From Microcyclospora pomicola (Eukaryota > Ascomycota > Dothideomycetes > Capnodiales), in NCBI GenBank assembly GCA_002786065.1, contig NHNY01000032.1, positions 241,461 through 305,460 of the forward strand: a stretch of DNA of 64,000 bases, given 5' to 3'. Both the position numbers and the translations under genes were made by a program. Positions 33,280 to 43,874 of the stretch are shown in pieces (position 1 is the stretch's first letter; every line of letters begins with the position of its first letter). Below the pieces are notes generated by a model. The model was not told the DNA's origin and searched no databases. It saw nothing but the letters and a program-made list of their open reading frames with translations.

Positions 33280-35800
33280 TTAGCCTAGAGGGTTACTCTT
33301 CTCCTCGAAATCGTCGAACACCGGTGGTTCTTCTGTATCATTAGTCGACCATCGACTGAGATCGTACTCCTTGCTATCCTGCTTCTGCGTATCGTGCTCG
33401 CCGACCTTCTCTTCACTGGCATCCACCTGAGTGCCAGGGACGTCACCTCCCCTAGCTCTACCAATACGCAGTGGTGGCGGCTGACTTTCGCTGATACTGG
33501 CCATTCTCAACCTCCCACCACTATTCATCATCGGTACGTCCAGCTGATCAGGTTCCTCCTCGAGAGGCTTGGTACAGCCGACTGGAACGCGACAGAGTCT
33601 GGCACTTTCAGGGGCGGCAGTACGCCAGATCACCTCGCGAACCTCCTTACCAACCTTTTCGATCGCGTCCATTGCCCAGATCACGTCTAAGTGCTCGTAG
33701 CCTTCGATAATCTTCTTATGCACAACCCGAACATTCGGCTCGCGCCCACGATCAAAGCGACGGAGCAGCCTACGACCATCTACCAGATTGTCTGAGCCGC
33801 AGACCCACAACGCCAGTGGCGGGAACTGGTCATTATACCACGAATACTTGCTTCTTGTGGCGCCATGGTGGGAATGCGTGGGCGTCAGGCATTGAAAGCT
33901 GCTCAGGTTCCGTTGTAGCTTTCGGCGCTCAGGGACATGCGGCTCGCGGTCGACATACAACCGTTGGATGACCTGGTCATCTTCTTCGTCCTCCTTGTCC
34001 TCCAATTTGCCTTCATCACGGGTGGCAAGGATACATTTGTGACGAGCAAAGCATTCTCGTCCGAGCCACCAGCGCATACTTTCAGCGCTGACATACGTCG
34101 GTGCTTGTTGGAACATCCGATCGCGTAGCCCACGGTCCCAACGGGTATCAGACCAGCTGAACAAGAAAGAGAAGACATGATAACCCATCCAAGAGTACAG
34201 TTTGGCAGGCAACATCTTATGTGCAAGCATCATGACAGGGATGAAAGAATGGATCCCAAAGATCAAGCGAAACACTGCAGGACTGATGACAGACATCGCT
34301 TTGAGGTAGACTTTCCCGATCAGTGGACCAGCGTATACGGCCGGAGCTAACGCGCAAAACACTGAGATCTTCTCGCCGATCTCAGGCCTTTGTTCCTTAG
34401 CCAGCGCAACAAAAGTCTGTGTCGTGCCCTGACTATGGGCGATGAGGGCCAGTTTCGGAAACCCCGTTTCGGCCAGTACCCTGCTGATGAGAGCAGGAAG
34501 GTCCATCACACCCATCTGACGGATATTCCAAGCCCACATGCGCGGGTCTTCATACGTGAGTAAGGTGTGCTTGGGCTCAAACCCGCACCGGTTGTTCCCT
34601 AGCCAAACATCATAGCCCGACTTGGCAAGATAAAAGGCAAGAGAATCGTCATCATTGCAACAATACGCGCCGGCTGATTGCAGCAGTCCATGCATCATCA
34701 GCACAGGGTATTTCTTACTGCCGGCAGGATATGGCTGAGTCTCAGTTGGCTGCTCGAACAGTTCGGGTCCGTCCATGGCACGACCTGCCTTGGATCGTTT
34801 CGTAGAATCGCGAGGGTCGAAGACGTGCCAGAGTTCGATGATGAATCCGTCCTCGGTTTGCACCTCGAATGGCTCTGCATCTAATCCTATCCTTCGCGCA
34901 TAGTATGCAATGTCTGTACAGAGACGATCCGCGCCACCCTCAGTCGGCAAGTATTCTGCGGCTTGCGCGCCTTTCTCGACCATTGGCGTCACACTCCCTT
35001 TCACTCGCTCCTGCTTCCGCCACGCCTTGTCTGCTTGTCGCCGCTCCTGAGCTCGCTTAACTTCTTCCGCGTAGAACGGTCTTTGCTTGAGAGGGTTCTG
35101 CAATACTGCCCGAGATCGCAGATCCTTGATTATCCAGGGGATTGAGGTGAAGATTGCGCCGGCGACAATGGTAAGCAGAAAACATAACGACAGCACCGCT
35201 GAACACATCCGGAAGAACCAACATTGTGCCGTCCGCATTAGCGACGGCGGTCCATACAGGGGTAACTTAAGTGAGGATACCAATGGTCAGTAACTTTCAC
35301 GACATCCCCTAGCACGTCGGACTCACGGGAGGAAACAATGGATTGGTCCTGGATTGTGGTACAGCCTCATCTAGCGGAGCAGCATCTGCACCCTTCTCCT
35401 TGCTCCTCCCCAGCGGACTCAGCAGTCGTGCTCCATGCGCTGTCCCGTCCAGTCCTTCCCTGACCGCGCCTCTTGGAGGACTCCGCTCTGTTCTCCCATC
35501 CCGTCTGTCTTTGAGCCTGTTGAGCTTCGCTGCCTCATGGACTGGAACAGCCGGTAATCGTCCTCCGTCCGCCGTGACAATGACCGGATCCAGCGGTGTC
35601 ACGAATTTGGCTTCGATCGCTTGTGTTGATCCCGTCTCATCATCCTCCTGGCTCGGGCTGAACTGCGCGAGGCGTTGCGCCTGATTCCGGAACTCCGTCT
35701 TCAGTGTTACATCTTGCTTCTCCTGGGTGAGATAGTCTGCATGGGTAATGGCCGAAATGTTGGCATGTTGAAAACCATCATCTTGTCGCGGCATGATCAT
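33280..35800 (-). CDS. membrane-anchored lipase, steryl ester hydrolase (Yeh/Tgl1, acid lipase) family
   Basis: Exons 35800-35327 and 35265-33280 with a 61-nt intron give 819 aa. Exon 1 adds 158 polar residues. A hydrophobic anchor lies at about 177-204, as in yeast Yeh1/Yeh2. The lipase part starts with the family lid region (GLDAEPFEVQTEDGFIIELWHVFDP), then the oxyanion strand VLMMHGLLQSAGAY, DVWLGNNRCG, and the nucleophile elbow AHSQG (Ser about 436). Acid and His candidates are CGSDNLVD and GYEHLDVIW. The elbow has Ala in place of the first Gly of GxSxG. A long charged insertion before the His region and a disordered tail are extra. Probably hydrolyses steryl esters or acylglycerols on lipid droplets, ER or plasma membrane. 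Confidence 0.9.
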
Positions 35801-37023
35801 TCATCGGTAGGAGCGAACGATAGTCGGCAATCGGAGGGGAAAAGTGGAGCGGACGTCACGCTGCTTCGTTGGGGATCGCGACTCGCCCACGATTCCACTG
35901 GATGATGGAAGCAACAACACCCACAATCTTCTTCAAATCAAACATTAGATAAAAACACTATCACGGACGCGAAATCGGAAGATTGTTACCACAGTTGAGC
36001 GACATACTTCCCGCCGCGCCATTCCGCGTATGCGCAAGTCAATGTTAATATAGCCTTCCCCAGATCCAATGCCGATTTCCCTGGCAGGAGGACCGAACTA
36101 CGCAACCTTCATGCTTTTAATTACTGTCGTCGACGTCACTACTGCTATCAGATCTGCATTACAACGATATGCGATAGATACCTGTTCTTCGACCACGCAT
36201 AGCCTGATCAGAACGAGACGTCAGTCACGTAGATCTATTCTACTGGACTACAAGTGCCATGCGTACATGTATGCATCTCAAATCCAACCAAAATCAAATA
36301 GTAGGATCTCCATTCCATCCCATCCATCGATGAGTGACATCTGAAGTATACACCATTCGTGCGATCTACTGATCAATGTAGAACATAGGCACGTGGTTCA
36401 CTTGAGTGGTCCTTGTATAACGAAACAAGATAAAGCTTAAGCAACTTATCGACGTTCCCGATCGTAGATAAATGTTGACCTGAAGAGTAAGCGCTGCAGA
36501 GCCAAAATGGACTGGACTGCCGCTGGGATCCGGTCGATGCGGCGATGAGGGACCTGCGTTGGTGACATGCACAACTTCTACCGTTGGTATATTCCGTAGG
36601 TTGTCTTCGATGAAGAATCGAATACAAGGAAGATAGGTGATCGTCGCCGAATTAGCCAGATCATGGTAATATTTGCGTGTTTCAAGTCGCGTTACGATAG
36701 CTCTATGTGTCGCTACATTCCTGGGAGATCTATGGACCGCCAATTCTTATAAACTATGCTTCTCGGATCGCACAAAGGAAGGCGTGGGCCATGGATTGCG
36801 AAGTATGATGCGATGACAAGGTATGAAAGAGCCATCTCGTCACTTTTACTACAAAGCTGTGGATGGAGTTGGGACCAGCCCAATATCAAAAGTACGTCCA
36901 TATTGAAAACCACGTTGAGGCCCCTAAAGCCTTCGAACGCATCGTTGCTGCCCCAACTCCCTAGTCCTCAACGCGAAAACTCAACCCAGAACTTCTATCA
37001 AGCAGCAAACAGCGACCTCAACA
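35801..37023. other. 1.2-kb intergenic region
   Basis: It lies upstream of the lipase gene and downstream of the Cys-tail membrane-protein gene. The ORF at 36366-36743 lacks an ATG start and has no recognisable features. Nothing else recognised. Confidence 0.45.
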
Positions 37024-38267
37024 TCAGTGCCTGTCACAGCAGTGCATCTGTCGACAGACCTCGCAGAAGAACGTGCTGTTGTCCACCGGCGTGCGGTCGA
37101 CGGGCTGAGCGATGGTCAGATCGCTCCACCAGGCTTGCGAGCCGAATTCCGCACGAGCGTACTCGGTCATCGTCACACTGTGCGTCTGCGTCACCGTCAA
37201 TGTTGGCTGCTTGGAGATGAGCGGGTCTACCGTGATGTCTGTATCGTGTTAGCTTTCAAGTGCTATGTTCAGAGAGAAGCGGAGGACTTACACTCGGTCA
37301 CGGTATGAGGTGCTGTCAGAGTATCAGTCACCGTCTCGGTGACGGTCAGAGCCTCCGTCACTGTGAACGAGCAGTGGGTGCTTCCGGCAGTCGGACGTCG
37401 GTACCCCGTCCCTGCCGCGACCCATGCATCGTAGTCGGCGTACCGGATTGGCTCTTGACGCTCGAACCGCTTGTCGAACGACCAATCCGTGTCGGCATTG
37501 CGGGCGGCGGCGGCGACAGCGGACTGCTGTGTCTGCTTGGCATCTGCACTGGTATTTCCACCTAGTGCGCTGTATGTGAGGAAGATGAGGATGACGACAG
37601 CGATAGCAAGCTGCCAAGCGTCGCTGATGGGAGCTGGTGGTAGCATAGCGTACTTTAGAACCAGGAAGTCGTATATCGCCTTGAGGATGTTGTACACACG
37701 GATGAGGAATCGTACGATGGCGGGATACCGATTCTCCCAAGCCTCGACTTCCGGAAATACGTAGTCGTGGAGCCGATGCGCCCAGTTGCGAGGTCGCTCT
37801 TCCGTCGTGTCCAGGCGGAGCTTCCTCGCCAGCCAGGCTCGAAAGCTTGGCTGCAGGACACACTGCAACCAGACTAGGAAACAGAAGAGGGCGCAGAGCC
37901 TCGCAGTGCGAGCCGCATAGGCGATTGGCCGCGTTACAATAAACCAGGCCAAATGCAACAGCATCACATAGGTCGGTGGTGGCTCGATCTGCGGCGGCTC
38001 AACAGGCAACTTTGGCCTCGTAGTGTCGACGGAGACAGGGGTGTACTCGCCACGGACGAAGATGCCAGTAGGATTTCTCTTCGTTGGAGTTGCTATGATG
38101 TTGTTGATGTCCTTGACAGGATCATAGTCGGGAACATTTGTGTAGGCACGAGGAGTTTCTTGTGCAGTAGTTGGAGTCTGTCGGAAGGCGAGGTTGCTGA
38201 AAGATTCGGACGTGGGACGTTGGGCGGCGAGCCTGTTCCCGTGAGACTGAGCCATAGCTTGATTCAT
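37024..38267 (-). CDS. hypothetical membrane protein with Cys-rich C-terminal tail
   Basis: Exons 38267-37292 and 37238-37024 with a 53-nt intron give 396 aa, starting MNQAMAQSHG. The single long ORF stops just inside the intron, so the last 72 residues come only with splicing. The N-terminus is polar with a Pro-rich block (VEPPQIEPPPTYVM). Hydrophobic segments lie near 100-120, 125-140 and 215-235 (AIAVVILIFLTYSALGG). The segment after the last span has Thr/Val repeats (TVTEALTVTETVTDTLT) continuing across the splice site, then an acidic/aromatic region and the end CEVCRQMHCCDRH. Family unknown. Upstream ATGs (38423) are in frame but look like leader. Confidence 0.75.
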
Positions 38268-39588
38268 TGTGAAGAAGAGATCGATAGAAGAGAGGTAGAG
38301 TTGGGCTGGTGGTGCGATGTGTCGTAAGGCGTGACTTTGGTCGTGGCAGGCCGTCTGATATGAGGAAATGCAGTTCCGTGAGAGAGGTTGAGTGTGACGA
38401 TCGTAGTAAGAGTGATGAAGCAAGAGTCTCGGAGCAGAAAAGGTGGGAGAATGATGAAGTAGGAGTGCTTAATGAAGAATTTGAGAGAAGAGCTTGAGCT
38501 TCGGCAAGAGAAACGCAAGAAAAGTTGATGAAGAGTCAAGAAGTACAAAGGGGCGGTCTTTTATTTGATCGAAGGGAACATGACAATGAAAGTAGTGTTC
38601 CATCCTTATTTGTCTATTGTCAAAGGCGTCTCAGTGGGTGGACAATGATATGCTCAAAAAGTTGTTGCATTGTGGTTCCGGTGATGTTTCAGGTGGCTAT
38701 TCAGCACAATTGTTCGCAAGAATCCGATAACTTGTTTCTTACATATTATGGAGATATTTCCCATCCTAAGGTATGTGGTCTTTTGAGGTTCTAGGTGCTT
38801 GTCTTGGGTGGTTCGTAGGTCTCCTGTGGGATTTCCTGGTCCAGGTGAAGTTTGCCCGTGATCATCAATGAGAGTTGCGAACCAGCAGTGTCGTTCACAC
38901 AAGAACGACTCAGATCAAAAATAACATAGCGAGCAATGGATATTGTAGCGGGGCCATACCTTGGAGGTGACATGACGCTGGCGTCTGCCGATAATGAGAA
39001 CAAACAGCGCTGAGCGAATTCGTCTGCACAGAGCTACTTAGTCCAGCAGGAAACTGTTACGACCCACAGAGCCTACCGCCTCGAACCATCTAGAGCATAC
39101 CTTCCGCCTTCTATGCAGGTTGTCGATGATGTGATGTCGACGAAGCAAAAGCACTGAAATAGTGTGAAGTGAGGTTGTACCTACAATACCATGTGACTAA
39201 GCAACAATGCGCGACCATTGCCGCAACAATTTCGGACCAGCAAGCGCCCTCCAGTCTTCTCCTAACCTGGTCAAGGAATCGAGATGATCAATCGAGCAAA
39301 AAGACCTCCAGTGCACCGTGGAGAAGGATTTGAGATTATCTTTCAACCCCCATCGATGCTCTTGCTACGATCAACGCCGTCGTCCTCCGGCCTCCACGCG
39401 ATTCATACAGATCAGGACGTCATAGAACGGAGTCGCGCTACACGTCTTCCCAATGCATCAGGTAATAATGTACAGTGAGGTAGCAGACGGCTAAGTTATG
39501 CTCTCGCTCGTCATCGCAGGCTCACACACCTTCAAGTTTGCCTCCACCTGATCCATACCGCGCTCCCCTTCCATTCTTTCCTCCCACC
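38268..39588. other. 1.3-kb divergent intergenic region
   Basis: Promoters of the Cys-tail membrane protein (minus) and the short-chain dehydrogenase (plus). Only small ORFs. No RNA gene or repeat recognised. Confidence 0.5.
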
Positions 39589-40686
39589 ATGCTTCGTCTT
39601 TTCACCCGTGCAACTCTCCATTCTAGTCCCCTCCGAACCTCGATTCCCACCATCCAACGCGCCACCATGGCAAGCAGATCTCACGCCGACCTCACCCGGA
39701 ACAGCCTCTTCGATGTCTCTCATGTCACCGCGGTCGTCACAGGTGGAGGGACCGGCATCGGTCTCATGATCGCGCAAGCGCTGTCGCAGAATGGAGCGAA
39801 GGTCTACATTACCGGGCGAAGAGAGGAGGTGCTTCAGAAGACAGTTGAGACGTATAACAACGGGCCTGGCAGTTTGATTGCTCTGCCTGGCGACGTGAGC
39901 ACCAAGGCTGGTTGTGTGGCCCTAGCCGAGAGCGTGGACAAGCTCGAGAGCGGCGGGATCCAGTTGCTGGTCAACAATGCTGGCATTGCTCGGGATGATA
40001 ACACCAAGTTTTGTACGATGACACACAACGTTCACAAGGAGTCTCAGTAACTGACGAGATCCTTTTGACAGCCTCTAACGGCGAACCTGACTCGAAGTCC
40101 GCCGAAGCCATATCCGCCCACTTCCTCAAGTCCACCGAAGACCAATGGCTGGACACGTTCCGCACCAATGTCACCGCCCCATTCTTCATGTCCATGGCAT
40201 TCCTCCCGCTGCTCAGCAAAGGCAGCGCGCGCACGCCCGGGTACTCGCCGTCGATCATCAACGTCAGCTCGATCAGCGGCGCCATGAAGGGCACCTCGAT
40301 GGGCCAGCCGAGCTATGCCTCGTCCAAAGCAGCCTTCACTCATCTCTCCCGCATGCTCGGCACCACGTTCAAAGACATCGGCATTCGGGTCAATGTGATC
40401 GCACCAGGCGTGTTTCCCAGCGAGGTAAGCTTAACCCTACTTATGCTGCTGCCCTGGAAATGGGGATTTCACTGACTGATTTGCCTAGATGACGGCTGGA
40501 AGCAGCGACGAGAACAACAAATCCGAGCTGGACATGAAGTCATACAATCCGGCGGGCCGGAAAGGCATGGAAAGCGATATGGCGGCGACGGCGTTGTTCT
40601 TGGCTGGAAAGGGTGGCGTGTTCTACAACGAGCAGATCCTCTACCCAGACGGTGGCAACACCCTGACCGTGCCTTCTGCGAAGTAG
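39589..40686 (+). CDS. short-chain dehydrogenase/reductase (SDR)
   Basis: Exons 39589-40012, 40072-40424 and 40489-40686 give 324 aa; introns are 59 and 64 nt. Classical SDR motifs: TGGGTGIG (51-58) for the nucleotide, NNAG (129-132), NVSSISG with the catalytic Ser, and YASSK with Tyr223 and Lys227. The ending DGGNTL is usual. The first 26 residues (MLRLFTRATLHSSPLR) are basic, hydroxylated and free of acids, as in a mitochondrial presequence. A second ATG at 39667 sits in a strong context (GCCACCATGG) and would give a 298-aa cytosolic form. The substrate is unknown. The 3' end is 35 bases from the convergent C2H2 gene. Confidence 0.93.
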
Positions 40687-40721
40687 AATGAATGAAAGTA
40701 ATGACATAATTCCTCACATAT

Positions 40722-42527
40722 TCAAACAGACTTTGCCACATCGCCCTCGCATTCAGCATCCTCAACCTCGACTGCGATGGTCTTCGTAATTGTAGAACCC
40801 GGCAGCCGCTGTAACTCGCGCACTTCAATCTGCCTGATCCACCCGTTCGCCTTCAACCACTCGATCGGCGGCCAGTCACCACCGGCTTTGCCAGCCCGGC
40901 TCTCGCGGTGCTCGCCTCTGGCTTTACGGCCGCGTTTCCGCGGACAGAAGTGGGCGCGACGGAGGTGCGCGGCGGCGTTGTAGTAGACGTTGTACTGCTT
41001 GTGCTGTTTGCATTGCTTGCAGATGGCGATGGGCCGCTCGGGCTGCCAGCCTTCCACCGACGGCGTGGTGGGCTCGACGCAGATCCACACTTTGCGAAGC
41101 TCGGCGTGAGCGCGGTCTATGTGGCGTCGCAGCTCGTGCTCGCCGCGGAAGCCGGATGGGTAGGCGGCGCAGAAGTCACAGTACAGTTTGGGATGTTGAG
41201 GCCTAACGTAGGGGGTTTTGGTGATGGGTTGTTTGCGGAAGTCTGTAGCGGCCGGATTGCGCAGCGGCTGCGATTTGAGGTTCGTTTGTGCTCGGGGCGG
41301 CGCTGATGTAGGTCCAGTGGCGACCACTTTCGGATAGATCGAAGTCTGTTTGCTGTTCCTCACGTGTTTGCGGCGACGCTCCACGGCTTTAAGGTTGGAA
41401 GCTGGCGGAGCCGATGCAGGCGGCGGTGGCAGTGAGGACGAGGGTAAAGATGACGCGCTGGTAGAGCTTTGCTCGAAGCCTGATTGCTGCGTAGGTAGTA
41501 GCTGCCATGACTCGTCAGGGTGACCTGTCGATCGAGTAGCTTCTTGTCCTTCGTGACTGAGAGCACAATTATCAGCAAGCAGACGGGAATCAGAAAAGGG
41601 AGGATCAAGACCAGCAAATCCATCGTCTATACCGCTCCACATATGGCTGAGCTCACTGAGACTGGCGACAGTCTGACCATCCATTGGTCTCGCCGTGCCG
41701 CTCGATGCGAATGGTGCTTCGATATTGATGTCGAAACGACAAAGACAATCAGTGCTGTTAAGCACGGGAGAGTCGACCTTCATCATGTCAAACACATCGG
41801 TCATGGCAGTTGACAGACTACTCTGTCGGCTCATGTTCTCGCCCGTTGCCAGAGAGGACCATGAGCGCCGATTGGATAGACTAGCACTTTGCCAGCTTTC
41901 TTGTAACGACGGCACGACAGTGCTGTGATCATAAGAAGTCGCCATGTGGAAGCAGCGATCAATTTCACAGCCCATCAACTTTGGACGTTTGGTATCATGA
42001 GCTGCAGATGCATGGCCTTCGCCAAAGACTCGTGAGATATACACGCCAGGTGGATATGCTTGTATCTGCGCTGATATTGGTTGGTTCGATGCTCCAGACC
42101 AGAGGAGAGTCAAGCTGTCATGGTGTTCTTCTCTATATGGTGCATCAACCTGCTTGTGATCTCTCTTGCTACCAACGACACCCTGAGCACAATCTGCAAA
42201 TCGTGTGGGTGACCTGCAGTTGATCATATCTGTTGGGCCTGTTTTCAACATCAATGCCTCGGAAGACAAGACAAGACATTGGTTTGCAACAGTCGTCTGA
42301 TGCAAGTCAGTCAAGATAGAGGGTTCGCACAGCTCTGAAGGAATCGAGAGTCCTACATTGGCATACTCAATTGGCAGACTTTGCGCCTTGACCAAAGCAC
42401 GTTGCGTCTCTTCCCCAGCCAGTCTATAGGCTCTTATGTCCCGATGAGCTGGAAAAGTCTGTGGGAAGGCCGATCGCTCTATGACCTCGAGATAGTTCGA
42501 GTCGTACTCATCTCCTGGAAGAAGCAT
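40722..42527 (-). CDS. C2H2-type zinc-finger protein (fungal DUF7896-like)
   Basis: An open frame of 601 aa from ATG 42527; the frame continues to 42560 without an ATG, so an upstream exon is possible. The first 380 residues are polar and disordered with Ser- and Pro-rich blocks (SSSLPPPPASAPP). A basic segment (VERRRKHVRNSKQ) precedes a C2H2 finger (YCDFCAAYPSGF...HIDRAH). A second conserved block follows: VWICVEPTTP, CKQCKQHKQYNVYYNAAAHLRRAHFCP, then WPPIEWLKANGWIRQI. I recall this second block as the fungal DUF7896 domain; that name is from memory. Nuclear transcription regulator is the likely role; target genes are unknown. Confidence 0.82.
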   Translation of the reverse strand: MLLPGDEYDSNYLEVIERSAFPQTFPAHRDIRAYRLAGEETQRALVKAQSLPIEYANVGLSIPSELCEPSILTDLHQTTVANQCLVLSSEALMLKTGPTDMINCRSPTRFADCAQGVVGSKRDHKQVDAPYREEHHDSLTLLWSGASNQPISAQIQAYPPGVYISRVFGEGHASAAHDTKRPKLMGCEIDRCFHMATSYDHSTVVPSLQESWQSASLSNRRSWSSLATGENMSRQSSLSTAMTDVFDMMKVDSPVLNSTDCLCRFDINIEAPFASSGTARPMDGQTVASLSELSHMWSGIDDGFAGLDPPFSDSRLLADNCALSHEGQEATRSTGHPDESWQLLPTQQSGFEQSSTSASSLPSSSLPPPPASAPPASNLKAVERRRKHVRNSKQTSIYPKVVATGPTSAPPRAQTNLKSQPLRNPAATDFRKQPITKTPYVRPQHPKLYCDFCAAYPSGFRGEHELRRHIDRAHAELRKVWICVEPTTPSVEGWQPERPIAICKQCKQHKQYNVYYNAAAHLRRAHFCPRKRGRKARGEHRESRAGKAGGDWPPIEWLKANGWIRQIEVRELQRLPGSTITKTIAVEVEDAECEGDVAKSV

Positions 42528-43874
42528 CCTTCGTTGCAGTGAAGAGGGCGCTTTTCTCAAAATCGTGATTCCAGAATGAGACGAGGTACTTTGAACCGTG
42601 AAGCAGATCTTGTCAGCACCAACTGCTGTTCAAGAACGAAGTATCAATCCGATAATAGCCGAACTCAGCGCCAGAGGCAGAGGCTTACGCAGATTCCAGC
42701 ACAGTATCGCCAGCGTCTGTGGAGACGAGGCGCAGTTCTTCCACGACTCAGGCGCAAGTGCCAACACAGAGCAAAGCCTACGCTACCTTATCCAAGCCGT
42801 CGGCTTCTAAGCGACGATAGCTGAGCTGTCTCGACGCCGACTTGCGTTGTGCATGGTCATCGCAGCCTTGCTTGCATTCCTTCGAGAATAGCCACGGGAT
42901 GAGCGCCATACGTATCTACTTATACAGGAGCGCCGCCAGCAGGCAGTGGAACCAGAAGTACGTCTGGGGAGTCATCCGATTAGGCAGATCCCGGATGACT
43001 GGGTGAGCCAGCTTTCTGCGGCCATGTCTGCGGCCATGTCTGCAAGGCCAGACGTCCCTCGCATAGACAGGAGTGTGATTCGTGCGTCCGTGTGCAGCGT
43101 AGGAGTTACATGTAGTACGGCGGCCTCTTGCCAGCAGAACGGCCATCGTGGATAGGTATGATCCATAATGAGCCTTCTCCGCTGTTGAGGACCCGTCTCA
43201 ATCTGCCACGTCGCATGCTCACAAGTGACGATGAGGGCTATTGGCTAGAAGTATCGCTATCATCGGGAAGCACTGCCGCTTTCCAGGTCGATGAGTCTGA
43301 AGTTGAGGTGTTAGCTGCGGTCTTCTGCAATGATGCCTAACCACTCGAAGCCTTGCAAAGCCTAGGCTTCAGCCTCGGTGTAGCTCGCGATCAGCATCAG
43401 GATGCCTACTCACGAGTCGAAGCGTCTGCTGACCAGATATCAGCCCATCGTGATCGCGATCTGAATATGTTGTGGCACACCTGAGCTTCCGTTGGCTGAT
43501 CATTGCATGGGAGATCAAGGTTGACACACCAGTTGACGTTGCTTCGCTGACCCACATCCCGAACATGCCGCATATCCCGACAGGTCTGTTACACAACAGA
43601 GTCTCCCATGTCTGTACGAATGTAATCACGACATACATGCATCTACGTGTACTGAGCACCTCGCGATAGGGACTGCGACATTGTCAACAGAACAAGGAAA
43701 TCTCCATTTTTCGTCACTTCCATTCTCCATGACTGACGTGCTAGTATTTACAGATTCAGGGTAGATGAAGAAGTAACGCGCACATCTTGCAAGAAAAGAA
43801 ACAAGAGTACAATAATAGTCGGTGTCACTCATCTACCACACAGCACTCCTTTCAATCTCCTCCCATCATCAACT
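42528..43874. other. intergenic with a possible gene remnant
   Basis: About 1.35 kb upstream of the C2H2 gene and downstream of SDH1. It contains a 12-bp tandem repeat (TCTGCGGCCATG, 43014-43037), a perfect 8-bp inverted repeat GTCATCCG...CGGATGAC (42971-42999) and a broken open frame, listed separately. Confidence 0.5.
43158..43484 (+). pseudogene. possible gene remnant with one internal stop
   Basis: From ATG 43158 the frame runs to a TAA at 43338-43340, then stays open and protein-like to a TGA at 43482-43484 (108 codons in all). The parts read DEGYWLEVSLSSGSTAAF and, after the stop, LEALQSLGFSLGVARDQHQ. No intron that would remove the TAA is obvious. I do not recognise the protein. It may be chance, or the end of a decayed gene. 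Confidence 0.25.

Noticed and set aside
36366-36743. 125-codon ORF on the minus strand
   Set aside because: Begins with TTG rather than ATG and has no motif.
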